Assembly (NCBI GenBank): GCA_021151535.1
Contig: JAGKXC010000125.1
Location: 1-9,166, forward strand
Reading direction: 5' to 3'
DNA: 9,166 nt
Origin: Sphingobacteriia bacterium
Lineage (GTDB): Bacteria > Bacteroidota > Bacteroidia > NS11-12g > UBA955
In this document: positions 1-4,916 of the stretch, piece by piece
Layout: every line of letters begins with the position of its first letter
Numbering within the stretch: position 1 is the stretch's first letter
Translations under genes and position numbers: made by a program
Notes under the pieces: generated by a model
The model's database searches: none
What the model saw: the letters and a program-made list of their open reading frames with translations, nothing else
What the model was told of the DNA's origin: nothing

Positions 1-400
1 ATATTGAGTTGCGAGCAAGGTGAACCGCAACAAGACTGCTCGAACATGCCGTTTGTACGTTGATTGACGGGCCTCTAAAATCAAATATATGAGACAATCT
101 AGTTGGCAGGTAATCACTAAAGTTAGCGCTCATTATGCCGAGCTTGTCTCCATCATCTAGAAAACTCCTTACTCCCCCTGCGTTTGGCAAAATGTTGTTC
201 AACAAGTACATACTCATTCCGCAAGATGCAAATACCCCGATATCAGCTCCGACCCTATTCGAATAACCAGCATCCTCTATTGCATGATAAGCAGTCATTA
301 GGAAGTGTCTTATCTGCGGGTCAATATGCTTCGAAAAATCCGCACTGAGCCCAAAGAATTCGGGGTCGAAAAATTCAAGATCGTCAATTAAATTATCCAT
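1..400 (-). CDS. Beta-ketoacyl synthase (PKS-type ketosynthase) domain protein, partial
   Basis: The minus strand is open from ATG at 400 to the left edge of the window (133 codons seen, no stop). The translation contains a ketosynthase block: FFDPEFFGLS near residue 9, then IDPQIRHFL, HAIEDAGY near 40-47, RGPSINVQTACSSSLVAVH near 109-127. The Cys in TACSSS is the known acyl-accepting nucleophile of this family, which performs decarboxylative Claisen condensation in polyketide and related synthesis; the distal catalytic His residues would lie beyond the window. Ketosynthases normally have about 70-85 residues (including a VGMSCRFPG-like segment) before FDPEFFG, and here there are only about 8. 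The gene is therefore either 5'-truncated or restarted after a rearrangement. The ATG overlaps the stop of an upstream frame (ATGGATAA). The region is richer in G+C than the rest of the window. The domain call is firm; gene integrity is not. Confidence 0.82.
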   Translation of the reverse strand, partial: MDNLIDDLEFFDPEFFGLSADFSKHIDPQIRHFLMTAYHAIEDAGYSNRVGADIGVFASCGMSMYLLNNILPNAGGVRSFLDDGDKLGIMSANFSDYLPTRLSHIFDFRGPSINVQTACSSSLVAVHLARNSI

Positions 401-560
401 TAATTCCAAATAATTTTAACGATATTAAACAAAAGTCGATGTCTTTCATCCAGTGTACGTCGTCAAGTTCATTAGGACAAGTGTTAAACAAAACTAAGTG
501 ATTGATTTTGAAGGATCTACGTCTTTCTCTAGCCAAAGGGGTCACCAATAGGAAACCAAG
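393..560 (-). other. Possible C-terminal tail of an unidentified upstream gene
   Basis: Directly upstream of the ketosynthase fragment there is a minus-strand open stretch of about 55 codons. It ends LDDVHWMKDIDFCLISLKLF and a few residues later at a TAA (393-395). The stop overlaps the ketosynthase ATG in an 8-base ATGGATAA, a typical coupling arrangement. An in-frame TGA at 561-563 closes it upstream and no convincing ATG start is present. It may be the tail of a pathway gene whose 5' part was lost. I do not recognise the protein, and it could be chance. Confidence 0.25.
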
Positions 561-604
561 TCAAAAAGTTGGGGGACTTGACCTTCTTCTAAGTCACCCT
601 TTGG
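533..604. repeat. Nested inverted repeats in the 401-684 gap
   Basis: The outer arms are CCAAAGGG (533-540) and CCCTTTGG (597-604). Inside them lie CAAGTC (557-562) and GACTTG (575-580), separated by 12 bases. GTCACC also occurs directly repeated at 541-546 and 593-598. No run of T follows, so it is not a standard terminator. It sits between the end of the first fic gene and the ketosynthase fragment and may mark an old junction. Apart from this and the possible gene tail I see nothing else in 401-684. Confidence 0.35.
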
Positions 605-684
605 TGTTACAAATATAAATAACCCAAAGGAGAAGCCCTAAGGATTTATCCACCAAATACGCTTTTCTTTAAAGCTGAAGCCAC

Positions 685-2247
685 TCAATCAAAAAGAGTT
701 GCATAGGTAGATTCGATATTCTTGACTTCTCTGTCTGTCAATAGGGCGAACTCCTTTTCTCTGGCTCGTATTGACAATACTCCCTGGTTTCGTTCTAGGA
801 ACCGAACTAATGTTGATACCATCTTATCGGGCATTTCAAATTCCTCTTCCATGTACTTTTTGAACGAATCATAATTGGCCAAGAACTTAATTTCCTGTGG
901 TACTATATTCTTGATAGTATCCTCCACACAATCAAAAAGGAATTCAGCTTGTCGGGTCGCATCAAAGAAACGGTAATAGTCAAATGTTTGGTTGGTTACT
1001 TGAACGTTATGATCCTGCGTTTCTTCCCATTCAATAAAATCCAACAATGGTTTAGAATATGATTCCAAAACTTTTTGATAATCATGGATATGATTCAAAA
1101 TGGATGATGATACAGGGAAAATAATGCCCTGATCCGTAAACGCTTTTTTAGCCAACAGGTGATGAATTAAATAGCGGTGAATTCTTCCATTCCCATCTTC
1201 AAATGGATGAATAAATACAAATCCGAATGCAATAATAGCAGCGGCAACAACTGGATGTATATCATCCTTGATAAGCATTTGATTGGTATTTATCAAACCA
1301 TCTACCAGATCTTCTAAATCTTCATATCTAGCTGAAATATGATCAGGAATTGGCTCACCCGTTGAACGATCATGCTGGCCAACGAAGCCTCCCTTTTCCC
1401 TGAAACCCATATCAACAAATCTGCTATTTTCTATAACCAATTGCTGCAAGCGGATCAATTCGTCCTTGGTTAAGTCGTTTAGACCTGCCTGTCCGATTGC
1501 GGTACCCCACCTAGCGGCTCTCTTACTTTTAGGACTTTCCCCCTCAATCGTAAAGGACGCTTTCGAATCTTTCAGCAACAAGAAAGCTGAAGCTCTTTGA
1601 ATAATATCTTTTCGGACACCTGCAATTTGCAACCTGTTTAATTCAATGTAATCTTTTGCTAAGTGCGTTTCGATTTTTTCCGTTTTGCGAACCAACGCAC
1701 AAAACCTACTAGTGCCAGGCAAGTTGTTCATCACTAAATGTCTAGGTGACTTTATTCCTGCGATTCCAAATTGCAATTTTTCATCTATTACAGGTATATA
1801 GCTCTTTTTGGATAGGTCGTTTTTGCCTTTAATTAGACTCCCCGACACCCACTCCAAAAGAAACCATATCCTTCTAGAATATTGTCCCAACGGTTCGATA
1901 TTCACGAGTTCCAACAACTCTGTATTGTTTAATTTCTCATGCAACTTTGCGAAAAGCAATAAATCAACCCCCTCATATTTGAGCGCGAAAACCAAATGGT
2001 TAAATAGTGCTTCAACCAGGGTAAGCCCCATATGGTCTTGAGGCAAATAGGCATAGGGTAAGACAATCCATTCGTCTGTTTTTACTTTATGAGTCCTTTC
2101 TGATACCATGGCTTTCAGCAATGGCAGTGGCATCTCCAATTTAAACTTCTCAATAATTGCTGCATACCCAACTAACCAGCCAGTGAATGGTTTCGCTTCT
2201 CCCTGAATTATGGGCGCAATGTTTGAAAAATGGGCGCTGTTATTCAT
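685..2247 (-). CDS. Fic family protein, class II (self-inhibited AMP transferase)
   Basis: This 520-residue protein is a complete Fic-domain enzyme. The core motif HPFEDGNGRIHR lies at residues 347-358: His347 is the expected catalytic base, Glu350/Asp351 lie at the metal-binding site, and Arg355/Arg358 are the phosphate-binding arginines. An inhibitory motif SFTIEG (S231 to G236, pattern [S/T]xxxE[G/N]) precedes the core, which makes it a class II enzyme whose Glu235 should block ATP until relieved. Fic proteins transfer AMP, or another nucleotide, to Ser/Thr/Tyr hydroxyls. The target here is unknown. Residues 1-215 form the N-terminal region of a long Fic subfamily. Residues 440-520 look like a C-terminal winged-helix region (MVSTLVRFLERNQGVLS then LLTDREVKNIE). 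No partner antitoxin gene is adjacent, as expected for class II. The chosen ATG (2247) lies inside a repeat array; the next Met is residue 40, within the conserved region, so 2247 is preferred. Confidence 0.9.
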   Translation of the reverse strand: MNNSAHFSNIAPIIQGEAKPFTGWLVGYAAIIEKFKLEMPLPLLKAMVSERTHKVKTDEWIVLPYAYLPQDHMGLTLVEALFNHLVFALKYEGVDLLLFAKLHEKLNNTELLELVNIEPLGQYSRRIWFLLEWVSGSLIKGKNDLSKKSYIPVIDEKLQFGIAGIKSPRHLVMNNLPGTSRFCALVRKTEKIETHLAKDYIELNRLQIAGVRKDIIQRASAFLLLKDSKASFTIEGESPKSKRAARWGTAIGQAGLNDLTKDELIRLQQLVIENSRFVDMGFREKGGFVGQHDRSTGEPIPDHISARYEDLEDLVDGLINTNQMLIKDDIHPVVAAAIIAFGFVFIHPFEDGNGRIHRYLIHHLLAKKAFTDQGIIFPVSSSILNHIHDYQKVLESYSKPLLDFIEWEETQDHNVQVTNQTFDYYRFFDATRQAEFLFDCVEDTIKNIVPQEIKFLANYDSFKKYMEEEFEMPDKMVSTLVRFLERNQGVLSIRAREKEFALLTDREVKNIESTYATLFD

Positions 2248-2312
2248 ATTTTGAAATATATGGGCGCAAGGTAGTGAAAATTTAGGCGCAAAAAAATATT
2301 AATGGGCGCAAA
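2211..2312. promoter_or_regulatory. Five-copy TGGGCGCAA direct-repeat array over the fic start
   Basis: The hexamer GGCGC(A/T), mostly within TGGGCGCAA, starts at 2213, 2233, 2263, 2285 and 2305, all in the same orientation. Steps are 20, 30, 22 and 20 bases, close to multiples of a helical turn. The first two copies lie inside the coding sequence of the first fic gene (start 2247) and three lie upstream, so the array straddles promoter and start codon. This is what an autoregulatory operator would look like. The binding protein is unknown. The C-terminal winged-helix-like region of the same Fic protein is one candidate, by inference only. Confidence 0.6.
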
Positions 2313-2323
2313 ACGTTTCGTGA

Positions 2324-2438
2324 TGTTACACAGCTGTTGCTTTTTTATGCGCGATGTTCACTTTAGCAGAGCTAAGATTCATACGCGCATAAAAAAAGCC
2401 CCTAAAGGGGCTTTTCGTAAAGGTTGCGGAGAGAGAGG
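2324..2438. repeat. 115-bp direct repeat, copy 1 (terminator plus tRNA-Ser-3'-like core)
   Basis: This stretch recurs at 4679-4793, a constant offset of 2355 bases, with only about three mismatches (CACTTTAGC/CACTAAAGC and CATA/CACA). It holds ACAGCTGT, a perfect 13-bp inverted repeat TTTTTTATGCGCG (2341-2353) / CGCGCATAAAAAA (2384-2396), an inner TTAGC-AGA-GCTAA hairpin, a strong terminator, and a purine-rich core GCGGAGAGAGAGG at its right end. Read on the minus strand, the right end is a tRNA-Ser acceptor 3' strand followed by that tRNA's terminator. The two copies bracket the second fic gene and the DUF6088 remnant. Confidence 0.85.
2394..2415 (-). terminator. Intrinsic terminator, copy 1
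   Basis: A perfect hairpin AAAAGCCCC-TAAA-GGGGCTTTT. On the minus strand the stem is followed by seven T residues, while the plus strand has only a short T run, so the main direction is minus. It lies downstream of the second fic gene (ends 2638) and probably ends its transcript. Its original role was probably to terminate a tRNA-Ser transcript. Confidence 0.85.
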
Positions 2439-2456
2439 ATAATGAACCTACTCTCC
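2426..2456 (-). other. att-like site 1 (tRNA-Ser 3'-end-like, degenerate)
   Basis: On the minus strand the site ends TCCTCTCTCTCCGC, matching a tRNA-Ser acceptor 3' strand plus discriminator G with one C fewer than sites 2 and 3. Upstream on that strand lie a T-arm-like GGTTCATTATCC and GGAGAG (2451-2456), which can pair with CTCTCC. There is no complete tRNA cloverleaf. It probably marks the far end of an integrated element or an older integration scar. Confidence 0.55.
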
Positions 2457-2637
2457 AAGAGTATTGTAAATCAGTTATTTCAATCTTATTCTGCACTCAA
2501 GGGTCACGAGCAAGGTTCAAGTTTTTGCCGAGGGAGGCTTAAACGAACTGCAACGTGTCGCTTGCTGATGTAAAAACAAGAGAATGATTTTAATTTTCAA
2601 TGAGTTAATTTACATTTCTGATACCCACTCACTAAAT
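2457..2637. other. Intergenic, no gene seen
   Basis: Stretch between the first att-like site and the end of the second fic gene. The only structure seen is a perfect 6-bp hairpin TACTCT-CCA-AGAGTA at 2449-2463, overlapping the att-like site. No coding frame or family resemblance is visible. Confidence 0.5.
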
Positions 2638-4125
2638 TTATTCAAAGCGTGGCTTTATTTTCAATATTACATCGGAGTCTTCGATGAACGCATTACATGA
2701 AGTTAGATACTCCTGCATCTCATCCATATTCTCTGAATATACATTAGCACTGAACTCGTGAGCTCGTTGTAACATTTTGATATACGTATCACATTTACGT
2801 TGTTTCGTGAATTTCTTCAATGCGCCCATGTAGTCTTCACGATAAACAGTTGGGATGATGATTTTAGACTGACCTGCTTTTACCAATTCAGCATTCATCA
2901 TTACCCGTGCAATACGACCGTTTCCATCCAAGAACGGATGCACCTCACTCATCACAAACATTATATAGGCAGCTTTTGCGAAAGGATGATCCAAGGCCGA
3001 ATAAAATCCAAAGCTCTGTTCCAATGTTCCCCTCACCAAATTAAAATCCACAAAGGCTGTACTTCCAGCAAAATTATTCTTGTCCTTAAAAAGACCTGGA
3101 TTTTTATCTACCCTAGCACGGAGCAATATCGAATGTCGTAACGATATTATTTTCAAAAACTCCTTTGGCGATGAAGGTGTTATCTCCATTTCCTTTTTAT
3201 TTGATACAATCTGATATGTACCCAATACATCATGACTATCATCATTTCTTGCTGGAAATGGCTTATTGGTTTGAATGATTTGTTTTGCTTCATCAATTTC
3301 AAAAACAGTTCCCTCAATATAATTTGAAAAATAGCTTTCAAAAAAAGCGAAGTTCCGGAATGATGTAGGTGTTGTATTCTTCTCTTCCCTGTAAGGGAAT
3401 TCTGTTTGCTTTAATCCACGAAACAACGTTTCAAATAATTCTAGCCGTGCTGGATCGTAAGGTTTTCCAAATGCCCTCGCTTTTGCAAGAGGCGAACTTA
3501 ATATTTTCGATGTTTTTGTCGTTAATAGCGCACTAATTAAACGGTTCAATTTTTCAAACTCCTGCTGCATGTCCAATTGCTCAGAGAGTATTCTTGCCTG
3601 ATCCCTCAGTTTATTAATTTCTTCTTCGCCGTTTACTCGAATTATTTGCTCTAATCGCTCCTCTATTTCAGGCAAACTCAAACACTTTGATTCACTACCT
3701 AATTTCTTAGATGCTTGCAAATTTTCCAAAAAAGCTCTTGCTTTCTGAGAGGCATACAATTCACCGGAAAATTTATTGTCCCCTTCGATCGGTGAATGGC
3801 CTGTGAGAAATTGAATGGTAATTCCAGGAAGTTTTACTTTTTTAGTATAGCTCGTAGTTAAAAATATCTGCCCCGTTTTAGTTGGCTGAAATTCAAAAGC
3901 AGAACGATGGCTCAGCATTGTTCCTGGGTAGAGCGTTCCTAAAATCTGAAAGAGATTTCTTCGAATAATGCCTTCAATTGGTTCTTCTAAATTTGAAGAA
4001 TATACCCTTGGCGCAATTTTTCTAATGACCCCAGCCGATAACAATTTTGTTATTTGTTTAGAAATCTTAGAATCCTGCGAGCTACAGATTACCTCTTGCA
4101 AGTGAATTGGGCGATTTTTTTCCAT
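2638..4125 (-). CDS. AbiEi-like winged-helix/Fic fusion protein, class II
   Basis: A complete 495-residue protein. Residues 1-45 read as a winged helix of the AbiEi-antitoxin type (ISKQITKLLSAGVIRKIAPR, then VYSS). Residues 60-120 continue an AbiEi-like pattern (LSHRSAFEF, QPTKTGQIFLTTSY, LPGITIQ, GD..F). A helical linker follows at about 150-205. The Fic domain carries the inhibitory motif SNYIEG (S267 to G272, Glu271) and the core HPFLDGNGRIAR at 396-407: catalytic His396, Asp400 at the metal site, Arg404 and Arg407. Known class II Fic enzymes AMPylate Ser/Thr/Tyr and are held inactive by the inhibitory Glu. AbiEi-type domains repress their own toxin-antitoxin operons, so I infer that this protein binds the TGGAAAA array at its own 5' end. 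The start is ATG 4125, itself in that array. Transcription probably ends at 2394-2415. The target is unknown. Confidence 0.88.
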   Translation of the reverse strand: MEKNRPIHLQEVICSSQDSKISKQITKLLSAGVIRKIAPRVYSSNLEEPIEGIIRRNLFQILGTLYPGTMLSHRSAFEFQPTKTGQIFLTTSYTKKVKLPGITIQFLTGHSPIEGDNKFSGELYASQKARAFLENLQASKKLGSESKCLSLPEIEERLEQIIRVNGEEEINKLRDQARILSEQLDMQQEFEKLNRLISALLTTKTSKILSSPLAKARAFGKPYDPARLELFETLFRGLKQTEFPYREEKNTTPTSFRNFAFFESYFSNYIEGTVFEIDEAKQIIQTNKPFPARNDDSHDVLGTYQIVSNKKEMEITPSSPKEFLKIISLRHSILLRARVDKNPGLFKDKNNFAGSTAFVDFNLVRGTLEQSFGFYSALDHPFAKAAYIMFVMSEVHPFLDGNGRIARVMMNAELVKAGQSKIIIPTVYREDYMGALKKFTKQRKCDTYIKMLQRAHEFSANVYSENMDEMQEYLTSCNAFIEDSDVILKIKPRFE

Positions 4126-4158
4126 TATCCATCTGATTTAGCACAAGATTAGCTAAAA

Positions 4159-4201
4159 TTTTCCACTATAAGCTCGTTTTTGGAAAATATTTTCCATTAT
4201 G
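4159..4201. repeat. 43-bp module, copy A
   Basis: TTTTCCACTATAA, a short spacer with a T run, then GGAAAATATTTTCCA. It matches the module at 4288-4330 at 36 of 43 positions, 129 bases away. The differences fall mainly in the spacer, so the TTTTCCA and palindrome parts are the conserved portion. Confidence 0.75.
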
Positions 4202-4287
4202 CAGTTGTAAATGGAAAATTGGGCACTCATACGAATGAGCGTTTTTTTTCCATAATAAAACGAATTAGAGTACTTTGAAGGTGTAAT

Positions 4288-4330
4288 TTTTCCACTATAA
4301 AGCCTTTTTGGGAAAATATTTTCCACTAAG
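4288..4330. repeat. 43-bp module, copy B
   Basis: Second copy of the module at 4159-4201, with the same order of TTTTCCACTATAA, T run and GGAAAATATTTTCC. Its right end includes the stop codon of the DUF6088 remnant (4326-4328). Confidence 0.75.
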
Positions 4331-4664
4331 AAGTGCCATTAAGTAGTAAGTGCCTCAAAATCTTCGCAACCCATGCAGGTGCATATTGCGATTGTTTCTT
4401 GATTTGTTTTAGATCCTTTTCCTCTAGTTGACTTTTGATATGCTCTATCATCTCATCCGAGATATTTGCCTTTCCTATTTGTCTTAGTGCATGTAAAATC
4501 AATCCGGCCTTAGTGCCAATATTTATTACACTATCCATAAAACAAAGAAACCGTTGCAGGACAACGATTTCAAAGAAAGTGAAACAATGTGAAATTGAAT
4601 CGGGCGGAGAGAGAGGGATTACTCGCTTCTCTCCTGATCCCATAAAGGTGGAACTGCTAATCAT
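4326..4664 (-). pseudogene. DUF6088 (AbiEi-like antitoxin) C-terminal remnant
   Basis: The last 60-70 codons read as the C-terminal part of DUF6088 family proteins: GTKAGLILHALRQIGK, ISDEMIEHI and QYAPAWVAKILRHL. This family is the transcriptional-repressor antitoxin of AbiE-type toxin-antitoxin pairs and is usually about 200 residues. The N-terminal winged helix and central part are absent. The upstream part of the frame (from ATG 4664) runs straight through att-like site 2 and does not look like protein, so the truncation probably happened at or near that site. ATG 4538 is the start that best fits the homologous part. No AbiEii nucleotidyltransferase toxin is adjacent; the next gene downstream is the AbiEi-Fic fusion. 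Probably non-functional, although a short product from 4538 is possible. Confidence 0.65.
4604..4634 (-). other. att-like site 2 with mini acceptor-stem hairpin
   Basis: GCGGAGAGAGAGGGATT (4604-4620) is identical over 17 bases to site 3. On the minus strand it reads AATCCCTCTCTCTCCGC, the 3' half of a T arm plus acceptor strand of a tRNA-Ser. Upstream on that strand GGAGAGA (4628-4634) can pair with TCTCTCC across 15 bases, as though the tRNA body had collapsed. Unlike sites 1 and 3 it is not followed by the 115-bp repeat or a terminator. It sits at the broken 5' side of the DUF6088 remnant. Confidence 0.55.
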
Positions 4665-4678
4665 TACGAAAAGCCAGC

Positions 4679-4793
4679 TGTTACACAGCTGTTGCTTTTT
4701 TATGCGCGATGTTCACTAAAGCAGAGCTAAGATTCACACGCGCATAAAAAAAGCCCCTAAAGGGGCTTTTCGTAAAGGTTGCGGAGAGAGAGG
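4679..4793. repeat. 115-bp direct repeat, copy 2
   Basis: Matches 2324-2438 with about three mismatches. It keeps the 13-bp TTTTTTATGCGCG / CGCGCATAAAAAA arms and the terminator. The inner TTAGC/GCTAA stem of copy 1 is weakened by TTT to AAA. An extra CAGCTGTT precedes it (4675-4682), giving a short tandem with the one at 4685-4692. Confidence 0.85.
4749..4770 (-). terminator. Intrinsic terminator, copy 2
   Basis: AAAAGCCCC-TAAA-GGGGCTTTT, identical to 2394-2415 and again followed by a long T run on the minus strand. It isolates the DUF6088/fic region from any minus-strand transcription entering from the right, and it sits where a tRNA-Ser terminator would be. Confidence 0.85.
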
Positions 4794-4797
4794 GATT
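4781..4797 (-). other. att-like site 3, integrase-proximal tRNA-Ser 3'-end core
   Basis: GCGGAGAGAGAGGGATT; on the minus strand AATCCCTCTCTCTCCGC, matching the 3' part of a tRNA-Ser T arm, acceptor strand and discriminator G, then the terminator. The integrase gene begins 120 bases to the right, the usual layout for an integrative element inserted into a tRNA 3' end. To the right of the core the sequence (CCATTGTT...) is no longer tRNA-like, so this is an element-chromosome or element-element junction. Confidence 0.65.
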
Positions 4798-4868
4798 CCA
4801 TTGTTAAAATAATAAAATACTTAAAACATTGATAAACAATGCTTTGAAAGTGTATTAAAATTAACTTT

Positions 4869-4904
4869 CTTGCCCCACTTTGATTATATTCTTGCCCCAT
4901 TTTG
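4869..4904 (+). promoter_or_regulatory. CTTGCCCCAYTTTG direct repeats upstream of the integrase
   Basis: CTTGCCCCACTTTG (4869-4882) and CTTGCCCCATTTTG (4891-4904) are 22 bases apart, about two helical turns, and differ at one position. The first supplies a TTTG that could be a -33 element, and the second ends at the -7 box. They could be binding sites for a regulator or for the integrase itself. Confidence 0.5.
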
Positions 4905-4912
4905 TATTTTTG
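4879..4912 (+). promoter_or_regulatory. Bacteroidetes-type promoter of the integrase
   Basis: TATTTTTG (4905-4912) fits the Bacteroidetes -7 consensus TAnnTTTG exactly. TTTG at 4879-4882 is a possible -33 element with a 22-base spacer. Transcription would begin around 4917-4919, on or beside the GTG start, so the mRNA may be leaderless. Confidence 0.5.
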
Positions 4913-4916
4913 TGTC

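Larger units (their letters stand above)
4118..4330. promoter_or_regulatory. TTTTCCA/TGGAAAA operator-like array upstream of and over the second fic start
   Basis: TTTTCCA occurs at 4118, 4159, 4190, 4246, 4288 and 4319, and the opposite orientation TGGAAAA at 4181 and 4212, with GGGAAAA at 4310. The 4118 copy contains the fic start codon, so ATGGAAAA is both the Met-Glu codons and a motif. The 4319 copy abuts the TAG (4326-4328) of the upstream DUF6088 remnant. Two units contain the palindrome GGAAAATATTTTCC. The array fills the whole gap between the two genes and looks like a multi-site autoregulatory operator. On the minus strand TAATCTTG (about 4146-4153) is one base off the Bacteroidetes -7 pattern TAnnTTTG. 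Confidence 0.65.

Noticed and set aside
1808..2041. Plus-strand frame inside the first fic gene
   Set aside because: It lies entirely antisense to conserved Fic coding sequence and its translation resembles no protein family.
2800..3141. Plus-strand frame inside the second fic gene
   Set aside because: It is antisense to the conserved Fic core; a shadow of the real gene.
4118..4330. CRISPR array
   Set aside because: Motifs are short (7-14 bases), in both orientations, with irregular spacing, and no cas genes are present.
4435..4719. Plus-strand frame over the DUF6088 remnant
   Set aside because: The minus-strand translation has clear DUF6088 character; this frame does not and runs into the repeat.
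4781..4797. Complete tRNA-Ser gene
   Set aside because: Only the T-arm 3' half, acceptor strand and discriminator are present; no D arm, anticodon arm or 5' acceptor strand is found nearby.
4902..4916. TTG start of the integrase
   Set aside because: It lies within the -7 promoter box; GTG 4917 gives the standard MKAII start.
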